DNA from: an uncultured Oscillospiraceae bacterium
Lineage (GTDB): Bacteria > Bacillota > Clostridia > Oscillospirales > Oscillospiraceae
Direction: 5' to 3'
Assembly (NCBI GenBank): GCA_947629955.1
Contig: CANRFT010000027.1
Location: forward strand, 1 to 32,109
Length of the DNA: 32,109 nt
Part shown: one piece after another, positions 7,664 through 15,998 of the stretch
How the letters are laid out: every line of letters starts with the position of its first letter
How positions within the stretch are numbered: position 1 is the stretch's first letter
Position numbers and translations under genes: made by a program
The notes under the pieces: model-generated
Told to the model about the DNA's origin: nothing
Database searches by the model: none
Seen by the model: only the letters and a program-made list of their open reading frames with translations

Positions 7664-8367
7664 TCGTCATTTCGACCACGTCGGTACAGCCAGACCGCCA
7701 ACGCGATCCCGACAATCAGGACCACCACCCCGGCCACGAGGATGGCGGTGGCAAAGCCCTGGAACAGCCGTCCCATATCGCTGACCACACTCACGCCGCC
7801 AAGGCTGCCTGTGCCGCCGCCCAGTTCTCCGATGATCTGATCTACCACCTCCGGCGGCAGGTTCTCCGCCCCCTCGATGGTGACGCCGCCCATGCCGCCG
7901 AAACCGCCCATGCCGTTGAAGGCGTCCAGAGAGATCCGGAACATCCGCCCGAACAGGAACCGGGCCAGCCCTCCCACAAAGGCGAGCCCCAGCCCGGACA
8001 GGGCCACATACACCCCCGCCAGCCAGCCGTACCGCCGGATCAGGCGGATCAGAAAGCCGGGCAGCCGGTCCAGCGCGTCAGACGGGGCGCCGCCCCCCTG
8101 CCCGTAAGAATAGGGCTGGGGTCCCTCCGTCCGGGGCTCCTGTTCCGGCTCCGGGCCGGATTGAGACGGCTCCTCCTCGCTGAGCAGCTCGTCGGCTGTG
8201 ACGCCGAAGGCCCGCGCCAGGGCCAGCAGCTTATCCACCTCCGGGGTCGCGTCGCCAAGCTCCCACTTGCTCACCGCCTGGCGGCTGACGCCCACGGCGG
8301 CGGCCAGCTCCTCCTGGGACAGCTTCGCCCGCCTGCGGTAGTATAAGATCTTCTCGTTCAGCTTCAT
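7660..8367 (-). CDS. XRE family regulator with C-terminal membrane segments
   Basis: A 235-residue protein. Residues 1-60 are an XRE/Cro-type helix-turn-helix (LSQEELAAAVGVSRQAVSKWE), then an acidic Pro/Glu/Gln-rich linker (about 65-95), and two hydrophobic segments (about 110-135 and 205-228) separated by a Gly-rich stretch. The layout suggests a membrane-tethered DNA-binding protein that reads an envelope signal; the signal is unknown. The start follows a GAGAGGAG site. It is divergent from cdd, and a perfect 23-bp palindrome at 8455-8477 lies upstream, matching the one before the second XRE gene at 19011-19589. Confidence 0.88.
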   Translation of the reverse strand: MKLNEKILYYRRRAKLSQEELAAAVGVSRQAVSKWELGDATPEVDKLLALARAFGVTADELLSEEEPSQSGPEPEQEPRTEGPQPYSYGQGGGAPSDALDRLPGFLIRLIRRYGWLAGVYVALSGLGLAFVGGLARFLFGRMFRISLDAFNGMGGFGGMGGVTIEGAENLPPEVVDQIIGELGGGTGSLGGVSVVSDMGRLFQGFATAILVAGVVVLIVGIALAVWLYRRGRNDD

Positions 8368-8454
8368 GGGATCCGCTCCTCTCTGTCAGTAATCTCCTGA
8401 CAGGTATAAGATAGCAGAAAACCCGGTTGCGGTCTACCAGCCGGGGCTGGAAGT

Positions 8455-8477
8455 TTTCGCAACCGTCGGTTGCGAAA
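8455..8477. promoter_or_regulatory. Putative XRE operator (palindrome) between XRE gene and cdd
   Basis: A perfect 11+1+11 palindrome with half-site TTTCGCAACCG. An additional half-site (CGGTTGCGG) lies at about 8424-8432, near the likely XRE promoter region. The same palindrome type recurs at 19661-19683 before the other XRE gene. Confidence 0.65.
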
Positions 8478-8608
8478 GCCGTTTCGCGGGAAATTCGAGC
8501 CTTCACCGCTCCCAGAGTATACCATCCCGCCGGATCTGTCAACCCGCCCTTCCCTTTCGCCGGAAAGTGTGCTATCATAGAGGAAATCGCTTGAAAGGGG
8601 CCCTTCCC

Positions 8609-9001
8609 ATGACCGACCGTGAGCTCGTCGACCTGGCCTTCACCATGCTGGACCGCGCCTATGTGCCCTACTCCAGATTCCCCGTGGGGGCCGCCCTGGA
8701 GACGGCGGACGGCTCGGTGTTCACCGGCTGTAATGTGGAGAACGCCGCCTACGGCTCCACCATCTGCGCCGAGCGGTGCGCCCTGCTGAAGGCGGTGAGC
8801 GAGGGACACCGAGACCCGGCGCGGATCGCCATCGCCGGCATGGGGGAGGACTACTGCTGGCCCTGCGGCGCCTGCCGGCAGATGCTCTACGAGTTCAACC
8901 CGGACATGACCGTGCTGTGCGCCGATCGGGACCGGGATTTCGTGAAAATCACCCTTCGGGAGTTGATGCCCCACGGATTTGGCCCCGCTTCCCTCTGTTA
9001 A
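8609..9001 (+). CDS. cdd: Cytidine deaminase
   Basis: A 130-residue homotetrameric-type cytidine deaminase that converts cytidine and deoxycytidine to uridine forms in pyrimidine salvage. The zinc and catalytic motifs are clear: CNVENAAYGSTICAERCAL, with the Cys-Ala-Glu zinc ligand and proton shuttle, and PCGACRQMLYEF with the two zinc cysteines. YVPYSRFPVGAAL near the N-terminus is also typical. I chose the ATG at 8609 because it follows AAAGGGG and fits the family start; a longer in-frame reading adds unrelated residues. An extended -10 (TGCTATCAT, 8570-8578) lies upstream. It is divergent from the XRE regulator. Confidence 0.95.
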   Translation: MTDRELVDLAFTMLDRAYVPYSRFPVGAALETADGSVFTGCNVENAAYGSTICAERCALLKAVSEGHRDPARIAIAGMGEDYCWPCGACRQMLYEFNPDMTVLCADRDRDFVKITLRELMPHGFGPASLC

Positions 9002-9013
9002 AGCAAAAAAGGC

Positions 9014-9042
9014 TTGCAATTTTCCGCCGTCCGCTATATGCT
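9014..9042 (+). promoter_or_regulatory. Probable sigma-A promoter of the shikimate operon
   Basis: TTGCAA (9014-9019), a 17-base spacer, and TATGCT (9037-9042), 37 bases before the aroF start. I see no terminator between cdd and aroF, so some read-through is possible. No T-box or other leader motif is recognisable in this short gap. Confidence 0.6.
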
Positions 9043-9079
9043 GTGACCGGCAAAATCCATCTGGAAGGGATGTTTTACT

Positions 9080-10099
9080 ATGGTAATCGTCATGAAGCCC
9101 GGCACCAGCCAGGCGAAGATCCGGGCCCTGGTGGCCCGTCTGGAGAAGGACCACGGGGTCAAGGTGGGCATCACCAACGGCGTGGACTGCTCCATTCTGG
9201 GTCTCGTAGGGGACACCACCCACATCGACATGGACAAGCTGTCCATGAACGAGGATGTGGAGCGGGTCATGCGGGTGCAGGAGCCCTATAAAAAGGCCAA
9301 CCGCAAATTCCACCCGGAGGACACCGTAGTGGATGTCAACGGCGTCAAGGTGGGAGGCGGCGCCTTCACCGTCATCGCCGGGCCCTGCTCGGTGGAGAGC
9401 GAGGAGCAGATCGTGGGCATCGCCCGGAATGTGATGGCCTCCGGTGCCTCCATGCTCCGGGGCGGCGCCTTCAAGCCCCGCACCTCCCCCTACTCCTTCC
9501 AGGGCATGGGGGCCCCCGGCCTGGACCTGCTGCTGGAGGCCAAGGCGGCCACCGGCCTGCCCATCGTCACTGAGCTCATGAGCCCCAAATACTGCGAGCT
9601 GTTCGAAAGCGAAGTTGACCTGGTCCAGATCGGCGCCCGGAACATGCAGAACTTCGACCTGCTGAAAGAGGTGGGCAAGATGTCCAAGCCCATCCTGCTG
9701 AAGCGGGGCCTGTCCAACACCTATGAGGAGTGGATCATGTCGGCGGAGTACATCATGGCCTCCGGCAATGAGAACGTGATCCTCTGCGAGCGGGGGGTCC
9801 GCACCTTCGAGACCTACACCCGGAACACCCTGGACCTGTCCGCCATCCCGGCCATCCGGCGGATGAGCCACCTGCCCATCATCGTGGACCCCTCCCACGC
9901 CGCCGGCATGTACTGGATGGTGGAGCCCCTGTCCATGGCCGCCGCCGCCGTGGGGGCGGACGGCATCATGGTGGAGGTCCACAACGACCCGCCCCACGCC
10001 AAGTGCGACGGGCAGCAGTCCCTGACCCCTGAGTCCTTCCAGCACCTGATGGACAAGGTAAAGCCCCTGGTCTCCCTGGTGGGCAAGACGCTGGCGTGA
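9080..10099 (+). CDS. aroF: 3-deoxy-7-phosphoheptulonate synthase (DAHP synthase)
   Basis: The first enzyme of the shikimate pathway joins phosphoenolpyruvate and erythrose 4-phosphate. The 339-residue protein is the type I-beta form: an N-terminal ferredoxin-like regulatory domain (residues 1 to about 70, starting MVIVMKPGTS) followed by the KDO8P-synthase-like TIM barrel. Barrel landmarks are GPCSVES (101-107), KPRTSPYSFQG (132-142), LLKRG (206-210) and DPSHAAG (270-276). The N-terminal domain in this group mediates feedback inhibition by aromatic amino acids or pathway products. It is the first gene of the aro operon and is followed four bases later by aroB. Confidence 0.95.
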   Translation: MVIVMKPGTSQAKIRALVARLEKDHGVKVGITNGVDCSILGLVGDTTHIDMDKLSMNEDVERVMRVQEPYKKANRKFHPEDTVVDVNGVKVGGGAFTVIAGPCSVESEEQIVGIARNVMASGASMLRGGAFKPRTSPYSFQGMGAPGLDLLLEAKAATGLPIVTELMSPKYCELFESEVDLVQIGARNMQNFDLLKEVGKMSKPILLKRGLSNTYEEWIMSAEYIMASGNENVILCERGVRTFETYTRNTLDLSAIPAIRRMSHLPIIVDPSHAAGMYWMVEPLSMAAAAVGADGIMVEVHNDPPHAKCDGQQSLTPESFQHLMDKVKPLVSLVGKTLA

Positions 10100-10103
10100 C
10101 GCG

Positions 10104-11183
10104 ATGAAAACCTTGACTGTGGCCCTTCCGGGCCGGGAATATGACATCCTCATCCAGCGGGGCCTGCTGGACGCCGCCGGCGAGCGCGTCCGGGCCGTCT
10201 GCCCCAGAGCCCGGCGGCTGTTCATCGTCACCGACGACAACGTGGCCCCCCTGTATCTGGACTGGGTGGAGGCCAGCCTGCGCGGGGCGGGCTTTGAGAC
10301 CGCCGCCGCCGTCCTCCCCGCCGGGGAGGAGACCAAGTGCGGCTCCATGCTGCTGGAGCTGTGGGAACGAATGATGGACTTCGGCCTCACCCGCACCGAC
10401 GCCGTGGTGGCGTTGGGCGGTGGGGTCGTAGGGGACCTGGCGGGCTTTGCCGCCGCCACCATCCTCCGGGGGGTGGACTTTGTGCAGATCCCCACCACCC
10501 TGCTGGCCCAGGTGGACTCCTCCGTGGGCGGCAAGGTGGCCGTGGACCTGGAGCACGGCAAGAACCTGGCCGGGGCCTTTTGGCAGCCCAGGCTGGTGCT
10601 CATGGACCCGGACGTGCTGGATACCCTGCCCCTGCCGGTGTTCATGGCGGGGATGGCAGAGGTGCTGAAATACGGCTGCATCCGGGACGGGGACTTCTTC
10701 GATTTCCTGGCCGCCCGGCCAAGCCGGGAGGCGCTGATGGCCGATATTGAGCACATTTTGTATACCTGCTGCGATATTAAACGGCAGGTGGTCATGGAGG
10801 ACGAGCGGGACACCGGCCTGCGGATGATCCTGAACTTCGGCCACACGGTGGGCCACGCCTTTGAGAAGGCGGGCCGCTATGTGGAGTGGAGCCACGGGGA
10901 GGCAGTGGCCGCCGGCATGTGCGTGGCCGCAAAGCTGGGCGTGGCCCTGGGCGTCACCCCGGCCGATGTGCCCGCGAAGATCGAGGGCGCCGCGGCCGCC
11001 CTGGGTCTGCCCACTCACATCTCCTGCGGCTGGAACGACATCGTGGAGGCCGTCGGACTGGACAAAAAGAGCGCCGGCAGCCAGATCAGCCTCATTCTGC
11101 TGGAGAAAATGGGCCATGCCGTGGCCGTGAAGATGGAAAAAGACGCGGTCCTCCGCACGCTGAAGGCCGTTTACGAGGGGTGA
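10104..11183 (+). CDS. aroB: 3-dehydroquinate synthase
   Basis: A 359-residue enzyme that cyclises DAHP to 3-dehydroquinate using NAD and a divalent metal. Visible are GGGVVGDLAGF (105-115), PTTLLAQVDSSVGGK (130-144), the metal-ligand region MAEVLKYG, and NFGHTVGHAFE plus SHGEAVAAGM with the metal histidines. Length is normal. It lies four bases after aroF and four bases before aroA, in the same operon. Confidence 0.96.
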   Translation: MKTLTVALPGREYDILIQRGLLDAAGERVRAVCPRARRLFIVTDDNVAPLYLDWVEASLRGAGFETAAAVLPAGEETKCGSMLLELWERMMDFGLTRTDAVVALGGGVVGDLAGFAAATILRGVDFVQIPTTLLAQVDSSVGGKVAVDLEHGKNLAGAFWQPRLVLMDPDVLDTLPLPVFMAGMAEVLKYGCIRDGDFFDFLAARPSREALMADIEHILYTCCDIKRQVVMEDERDTGLRMILNFGHTVGHAFEKAGRYVEWSHGEAVAAGMCVAAKLGVALGVTPADVPAKIEGAAAALGLPTHISCGWNDIVEAVGLDKKSAGSQISLILLEKMGHAVAVKMEKDAVLRTLKAVYEG

Positions 11184-11187
11184 GCGA

Positions 11188-12357
11188 ATGAACATCACCA
11201 TCACGCCCGCGAAACTGGCCGGAACGGTCACGCCCCCGGCCTCCAAGTCCCAGGCCCACCGGGCGGTGCTGGCCCTGGCCCTGTCCGGCGGGGAGGGCAT
11301 CCTGACCAACCTGTCCCCCTCTCAGGACATCGAGGCAACCCAGAACTGCGTGTCCGCTCTGCTGGCCCCCTCTGACGGCCTGCCACTGCTGGACTGCGGG
11401 GAGAGCGGTTCCACCCTGCGGTTCCTGATCCCCGTGGCCCTGGCCCTCCGGGGCGGGGCCCGGTTCATCGGCCGCGGGCGGCTCATGGAGCGGCCCCAGG
11501 GGCCCTATTTTGAGATTTTCGAGGAAAAAGGCATCTTTTATGAACAGAAGGACGGTATCTTGACCGTCCGGGGGACCCTGCCCGCCGGGGAATACCGCCT
11601 CCAGGGAGACGTGTCCTCCCAGTTCGTCACCGGGCTGCTGTACGCCCTGCCCCTGGTGGAGGGGGACAGTGAGATCGTCCTCACCACCCCGCTGGAGAGC
11701 CGGGGTTATGTGGATATGACCCTGGACGTGCTGGACCGGTTCGGCGTGGCGGTGGAGAACGGCAGCTATCAGCGGTTCCGCGTCCCCGGCGGCCAGAGGT
11801 TCCGCCCCCGGGACTTCATCATCGAGGCCGACTGGTCCCAGGCCGGCTTCTGGTACGCCGCGTACGTCCTGGGCAATGCGGTCAAAGCCGTGGGTCTGGA
11901 CCTTCGCTCCACCCAGGGGGACAAGGTGGTGGCCGCCCAGGCCGAACTGCTGTCAAGGCCGGGGGACGTGGAGCTGGACGTGTCCCAGTGCCCCGACCTG
12001 GTGCCCCCTCTGGCGGCCATGGCCGCCGTCCGGGAGGGGACCACCCGGATCGTCAACGCCGCCCGTCTCCGCATGAAGGAGAGCGACCGGCTCTCCGCCG
12101 TGACTGAGGTGCTCACCGCCCTGGGGGCTAACGTGGAGGAGCACCCGGACAGCCTCACCATCGTGGGGAGGCCCGCTCTGACCGGCGGCGTCACCGTGGA
12201 CAGCCACAACGACCACCGCATCGCCATGATGGCGGCCATCGCCGCCACAAGGTGCGAACGGCCCGTCACGATCACCGGAGCGGAGTGCGTGGCGAAATCC
12301 TACCCCACCTTCTGGGTGGACTATGAGAAGCTGGGCGGGCGGCTCATAAAGGAGTAG
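11188..12357 (+). CDS. aroA: 3-phosphoshikimate 1-carboxyvinyltransferase (EPSP synthase)
   Basis: A 389-residue enzyme, shorter than the roughly 427 residues of E. coli AroA but within the range of short clostridial forms. It transfers enolpyruvate from PEP to shikimate 3-phosphate. Motifs are SKSQAHR (19-25), GESGSTLRF (71-79) in place of the E. coli GNAGTAMR, DVSSQFVTG (141-149), the catalytic aspartate in CPDLVPPLA (268-276), MKESDR (296-301), and HNDHRIAMMAA near the end. The residue set around the PEP/glyphosate site differs from E. coli; any effect on inhibitor sensitivity would need assay. Confidence 0.95.
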   Translation: MNITITPAKLAGTVTPPASKSQAHRAVLALALSGGEGILTNLSPSQDIEATQNCVSALLAPSDGLPLLDCGESGSTLRFLIPVALALRGGARFIGRGRLMERPQGPYFEIFEEKGIFYEQKDGILTVRGTLPAGEYRLQGDVSSQFVTGLLYALPLVEGDSEIVLTTPLESRGYVDMTLDVLDRFGVAVENGSYQRFRVPGGQRFRPRDFIIEADWSQAGFWYAAYVLGNAVKAVGLDLRSTQGDKVVAAQAELLSRPGDVELDVSQCPDLVPPLAAMAAVREGTTRIVNAARLRMKESDRLSAVTEVLTALGANVEEHPDSLTIVGRPALTGGVTVDSHNDHRIAMMAAIAATRCERPVTITGAECVAKSYPTFWVDYEKLGGRLIKE

Positions 12358-12363
12358 AGACAT

Positions 12364-12831
12364 ATGGGACCGTGGCACGACGTACAAAATCAAAATGACA
12401 TCGACGCCCTGCTGTCCGCCTTCGGCGGGTTCCACGACAGCTGTCTGGTAAAAGCGGACTATCAGGCGGGGGCCCATGTGGACCAGCGGAACGCCATGGG
12501 CCAGGGTGCCCCTGGCGACTACCAGCTGCGGCTGCTGTTCCACAGCCAGTGGGCGAGGCCCCTGGAGCTGTGCTTCACTGGCGTCCGGTCGTTCCACATC
12601 GTGGGCTGGCAGGAGCGGTACTTCTGCGACATTTTCGACTGTTACCTTAACATCCGCACCGATCTGGTCCCCGGCCGGGACGACCCCGTGGTGGTCTGGG
12701 CCGACGGGAACTGCTTCGACCCGAAAAATCTCACCACCCAGGATATCCTGAACGAGGGCGGATACAGCTATGTGGCCGCCCAGGGTCTCCGGTGGCGCTG
12801 GTACACGGAGGAAACGGAGGAAACACCATGA
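12364..12831 (+). CDS. Conserved hypothetical protein inside the shikimate operon
   Basis: A 155-residue soluble protein that I do not recognise by name. It begins MGPWHDVQNQNDIDALLSAF, has an FHDSCLV stretch (about 23-29), a run of alternating hydrophobic residues around LRLLFHSQ and LELCFTGVRSF suggesting beta-strands, and a Trp/Tyr-rich C-terminus. A similar FHDs-type pattern occurs in unnamed Firmicutes proteins, by memory only. It starts six bases after aroA and its stop overlaps the aroC start (ATGA), so it is translationally coupled within the operon. No shikimate enzyme is missing that it could replace. Confidence 0.75.
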   Translation: MGPWHDVQNQNDIDALLSAFGGFHDSCLVKADYQAGAHVDQRNAMGQGAPGDYQLRLLFHSQWARPLELCFTGVRSFHIVGWQERYFCDIFDCYLNIRTDLVPGRDDPVVVWADGNCFDPKNLTTQDILNEGGYSYVAAQGLRWRWYTEETEETP

Positions 12832-13874
12832 AATACACCATTTTCGGTGAGTCCCACGGCCCCGCCATCGGCGTGGTGCTGGAGGGGATCCCCGCCGGTT
12901 TGGCGCTGGATATGGACGCCGTCCGGTTCGACCTGGCCCGCCGGGCCCCCGGCAAGAGCGCCCTCTCCACCGCCCGGAAGGAGGGGGACGAGCCCCACAT
13001 CCTCTCCGGCGTGTTCGAGGGCAGGACCACCGGCGCGCCCCTGTGCGCCGTCATCCAGAACACCGACACCCGCTCGGGGGACTATGAGAAGACGAAAGAC
13101 CTGGCCCGTCCCGGCCATGCCGACTACGCCGCCCACGTCCGCTATGAGGGCTTCAACGACTACCGGGGAGGCGGCCATTTCTCCGGGCGGCTCACCGCGC
13201 CCCTGGTATTCGCGGGGGCGGTGGCCAAGCAAATATTAGCCCGGCGCGGGGTGACCGCGGCCGCCCACATCAGCTCGGTGTACGGCATCAACGACGACCC
13301 GCTGGAGGATCTGGGTCCCCTGCTGGCCGCCCAGCGGAAGGACTTCCCAGTGCTGAACGACGGGGCGGGAGAGCGAATGCGGGAGGCCATCATGGACGCC
13401 AAGCGGGACCTGGACAGCGTGGGCGGAGCCATCGAGTGCGGGGTGTTCGGCCTGCCCGCCGGCCTGGGCGGCCCCGACTTCGGCCAGAACGCCGAGGGTG
13501 TCTTCTCCCAATACCTGTTCGCCGTCCCCGCGGTCAAGGCGGTGGGCTTCGGGGCCGGAGCGGCCTTCTCCCTCATGCGGGGGTCCGAGGCCAACGACCC
13601 CCTCTATGTGGACGACGACGGTTCGGTGAAGGCCGAGCAGAACTGCGCTGGGGGGATCAACGGCGGCATCACCAACGGTATGCCGGTGGTCTTCGAGGTC
13701 ACCATGCGGCCCACCCCGTCCATCGCCCGGCCCCAGTTCACCGTGGACATGGCCAGGAACGAGAACGCGGTGCTGGAGCTCCAGGGCCGCCACGACCCCT
13801 GCGTGGTCCACCGGGCGGTGCCGGTCATCGAGGCCGCCGCCGCTCTGGCCGCCTGTGAACTGCTGCGCGTCTGA
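12828..13874 (+). CDS. aroC: Chorismate synthase
   Basis: A 348-residue FMN-dependent lyase making chorismate from EPSP, the last common step. Motifs include the start MKYTIFGESHGPAIG with the active-site histidine, RPGHADY, YRGGGHFSGRLTAP for FMN binding, GGINGGITNGMPV, and RHDPCVVHRAVPV near the C-terminus. The ATG at 12828 follows GGAGGAAA and overlaps the stop of the preceding gene; the family start fits this position and not a longer frame. Confidence 0.96.
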   Translation: MKYTIFGESHGPAIGVVLEGIPAGLALDMDAVRFDLARRAPGKSALSTARKEGDEPHILSGVFEGRTTGAPLCAVIQNTDTRSGDYEKTKDLARPGHADYAAHVRYEGFNDYRGGGHFSGRLTAPLVFAGAVAKQILARRGVTAAAHISSVYGINDDPLEDLGPLLAAQRKDFPVLNDGAGERMREAIMDAKRDLDSVGGAIECGVFGLPAGLGGPDFGQNAEGVFSQYLFAVPAVKAVGFGAGAAFSLMRGSEANDPLYVDDDGSVKAEQNCAGGINGGITNGMPVVFEVTMRPTPSIARPQFTVDMARNENAVLELQGRHDPCVVHRAVPVIEAAAALAACELLRV

Positions 13875-13886
13875 GGAGTGATGAGC

Positions 13887-15047
13887 ATGGAACGCACGGA
13901 ATTGGAAGATTACCGCACCCAGATCGACGCCATCGACCGGAAGTTGATGGAGCTGTTCCGCCGCCGGATGGAGGTCACCCGGCAGGTGGGAGAGTACAAA
14001 AAGGCCAACGGCCTCCCCGTGCTGGACGAGGCGCGGGAGCGGCAGGTGCTCCAAAACAAGGGAGAGCTGGCGGGCCCCGCCCTCCGCCCCGCCGCCATCA
14101 CCCTGTTCCAGACCATCCTGTCCCTGTCCCGCCGGCAGCAGCGGGACCTGATGGGGGCGGAGGATTCCAACCCCGGCCTGGCCCGCTACGGAGAGGCCCG
14201 CATCCGGGTCCGCCGGCCCATCGAGCACCCCAGGGTGGTCTACCAGGGGGTCCCCGGCGCGTACAGTGAGCAGGCCGCCGTCAACTTCTTCGGGGACGGG
14301 GTGGACTCCACCGGCCTGGAGCAGTTTGAGGACTGCTTCGCCGCCGTGAGGGAGGGCCGGGCCGACTACGCCGTGCTGCCCATCGAGAACTCCTCCACCG
14401 GGGCCATCCGGCAAATTTACGATCTGATGACCCAGTACGAGTGCTTCATCGTGGGGGAGACCACGGTGAAGGTGGAGCACTGCCTTATGGCCCTCCCCGG
14501 GGCCACGTTGGAGGGCATCACCCACGTCTACTCCCACGAGCAGGGTTTGTTCCAGTGTGAGCGGTACCTGAACGCCCACCCGGACTGGAAGCAGGTGCCC
14601 CAGGCGGACACCGCCGGCTCCGCCCAGATGGTGGCCTCCAGCGGCGATCTCACCAAGGCGGCCATCTGCTCGGAGCGGGCCGCCGCCATCTACGGGCTGG
14701 AGATTTTGGCCCACGCCATCAACCACAACACCCAGAACACCACCCGCTTTGTAGTGGTCTCCCCCCGGATGGAGCTGCGAGCCGGCGCGGACAAGATCAG
14801 CACCGTGTTCGTCATCCCCCACGAGGCCGGGTCCCTCCACGAGATCCTGTCCACCTTCGCCGTCCACGGTCTGAACATGGTGAAGCTGGAGTCCCGGCCC
14901 CTGCCCGAGCGGAACTGGGAGTACATGTTCTTCCTGGAGTTCACCGGCGCGCTGGACGACCCCGAGGCCGCCGACGCCCTGCTGGAGCTGGCCCAGACCA
15001 CCGGGGACTTCCGGGTGTTGGGGAACTTCAAGAGCAATCTGAACTGA
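13887..15047 (+). CDS. pheA: Bifunctional chorismate mutase / prephenate dehydratase (P-protein)
   Basis: A 386-residue fusion that converts chorismate to phenylpyruvate. An AroQ-type chorismate mutase helix bundle spans about 1-90 (IDAIDRKLMELFRRRMEVTRQVGEYK). A prephenate dehydratase domain follows at about 110-290 (YQGVPGAYSEQAA, LPIENSSTGAI, NTTRFVVV). A C-terminal ACT domain at about 300-385 has the phenylalanine-binding ESRP motif in KLESRPLPERNWEY, so feedback by phenylalanine is expected. The ATG at 13887 is chosen because GAGGAG ends eight bases before it; GTG 13878 and ATG 13881 are too close to that site. It lies 12 bases after aroC. Confidence 0.95.
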   Translation: MERTELEDYRTQIDAIDRKLMELFRRRMEVTRQVGEYKKANGLPVLDEARERQVLQNKGELAGPALRPAAITLFQTILSLSRRQQRDLMGAEDSNPGLARYGEARIRVRRPIEHPRVVYQGVPGAYSEQAAVNFFGDGVDSTGLEQFEDCFAAVREGRADYAVLPIENSSTGAIRQIYDLMTQYECFIVGETTVKVEHCLMALPGATLEGITHVYSHEQGLFQCERYLNAHPDWKQVPQADTAGSAQMVASSGDLTKAAICSERAAAIYGLEILAHAINHNTQNTTRFVVVSPRMELRAGADKISTVFVIPHEAGSLHEILSTFAVHGLNMVKLESRPLPERNWEYMFFLEFTGALDDPEAADALLELAQTTGDFRVLGNFKSNLN

Positions 15048-15060
15048 GGGAGGGAACTCC

Positions 15061-15570
15061 ATGCCCCGCAAAAACCTGGTTTTGATCGGTATGCCCGGCT
15101 CCGGCAAGACCTCCGTCAGCGCCGTTTTATCCGAACTGCTGTCCATGCCCGCCGCGGACACCGACGTCCTGGTGGAGGAGGCCGCCGGCCGCTCCATCCC
15201 GGACATCTTCGCCACGGACGGAGAGGACGCTTTCCGGGCCATGGAGACCGCCGCCGCGAAGCAGGCCGCCGCTCTGGACGGCGCCGTCATCGCCACCGGG
15301 GGCGGAATCGTCCTCCGCCCCGAGAACATGGAGGCCCTGTCGGCCACAGGGACCGTCTTCTTCCTGGACCGGGACCCCGCCGCCATCGCGGGGGAGGACC
15401 ACTCGGGCCGGCCCCTCATCGGGTCGGACAGGGAGCGGGTGTGGCGGCTGTACGAGCAACGCCTGCCCCTCTATCGGAAATACGCCCGCCACACCGTGCC
15501 CAACGCCGGAACGGTGGAGGAGGCCGCCAAGACCATCGCCGAGCTGTACGGAAAGGAGTGCGGACAATGA
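15061..15570 (+). CDS. aroK: Shikimate kinase
   Basis: A 169-residue P-loop kinase that phosphorylates shikimate. It has the Walker A GMPGSGKTS at about 10-18, the shikimate-binding DTD (about 35-37) and GEDAFRAME, ATGGGIV, the lid region HSGRPLI, and YEQRLPLYRKYA. Length and motif order are normal. It overlaps the aroQ start by the ATGA arrangement, so the two are coupled. Confidence 0.94.
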   Translation: MPRKNLVLIGMPGSGKTSVSAVLSELLSMPAADTDVLVEEAAGRSIPDIFATDGEDAFRAMETAAAKQAAALDGAVIATGGGIVLRPENMEALSATGTVFFLDRDPAAIAGEDHSGRPLIGSDRERVWRLYEQRLPLYRKYARHTVPNAGTVEEAAKTIAELYGKECGQ

Positions 15571-15998
15571 GATTTCTCATCATCAACGGGCCCAACCTGA
15601 ACCTACTGGGCAAGCGGGAGCCGGGCATCTATGGGGATCAGAGCTACGACGCCCTGTGTACCCTTATCAGGGACTACGCCGCCGCCCACGATTCTACCGC
15701 CGACTGCTTCCAGTCCAACCACGAGGGGACCATCATCGACGCCATCCACGCCGCCGATGGGAAATACGACGCCATCGTCATCAACCCCGGGGCCTACACC
15801 CACTACAGCTACGCCATCCTGGACGCGCTGAAGGCGGTGGACGTGCCCGCCTATGAGGTCCACATCAGCCACATTGACCGGCGGGAGCCCTTCCGGGCGG
15901 TGTCCGTCACCGCCCCCGCCTGCGTGGGGCAGATCTACGGTCTGGGCTTTGACGGCTACCTCCGGGCCATGGACCACTTCCTGGAGGGCGGCCAATGA
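15567..15998 (+). CDS. aroQ: Type II 3-dehydroquinate dehydratase
   Basis: A 143-residue enzyme with the type II signature: IINGPNLNLLGKREPGIYG at the start (catalytic arginine and tyrosine), QSNHEGTIIDAIH, NPGAYTHYSYAI, and EVHISHI with the catalytic histidine. It dehydrates 3-dehydroquinate to 3-dehydroshikimate, normally as a dodecamer. The ATG at 15567 is fixed by the family start and overlaps the aroK stop; its own stop overlaps the aroE start. Confidence 0.95.
   Translation: MRFLIINGPNLNLLGKREPGIYGDQSYDALCTLIRDYAAAHDSTADCFQSNHEGTIIDAIHAADGKYDAIVINPGAYTHYSYAILDALKAVDVPAYEVHISHIDRREPFRAVSVTAPACVGQIYGLGFDGYLRAMDHFLEGGQ

Noticed and set aside
8231-15419. Very long minus-strand open frames opposite the aro genes (for example 8231-10846 and 13236-15419)
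   Set aside because: They are antisense shadows of aroF-aroB and of aroC-pheA-aroK caused by high GC; the translations are low-complexity Gly/His/Pro/Arg-rich and lack ribosome sites.
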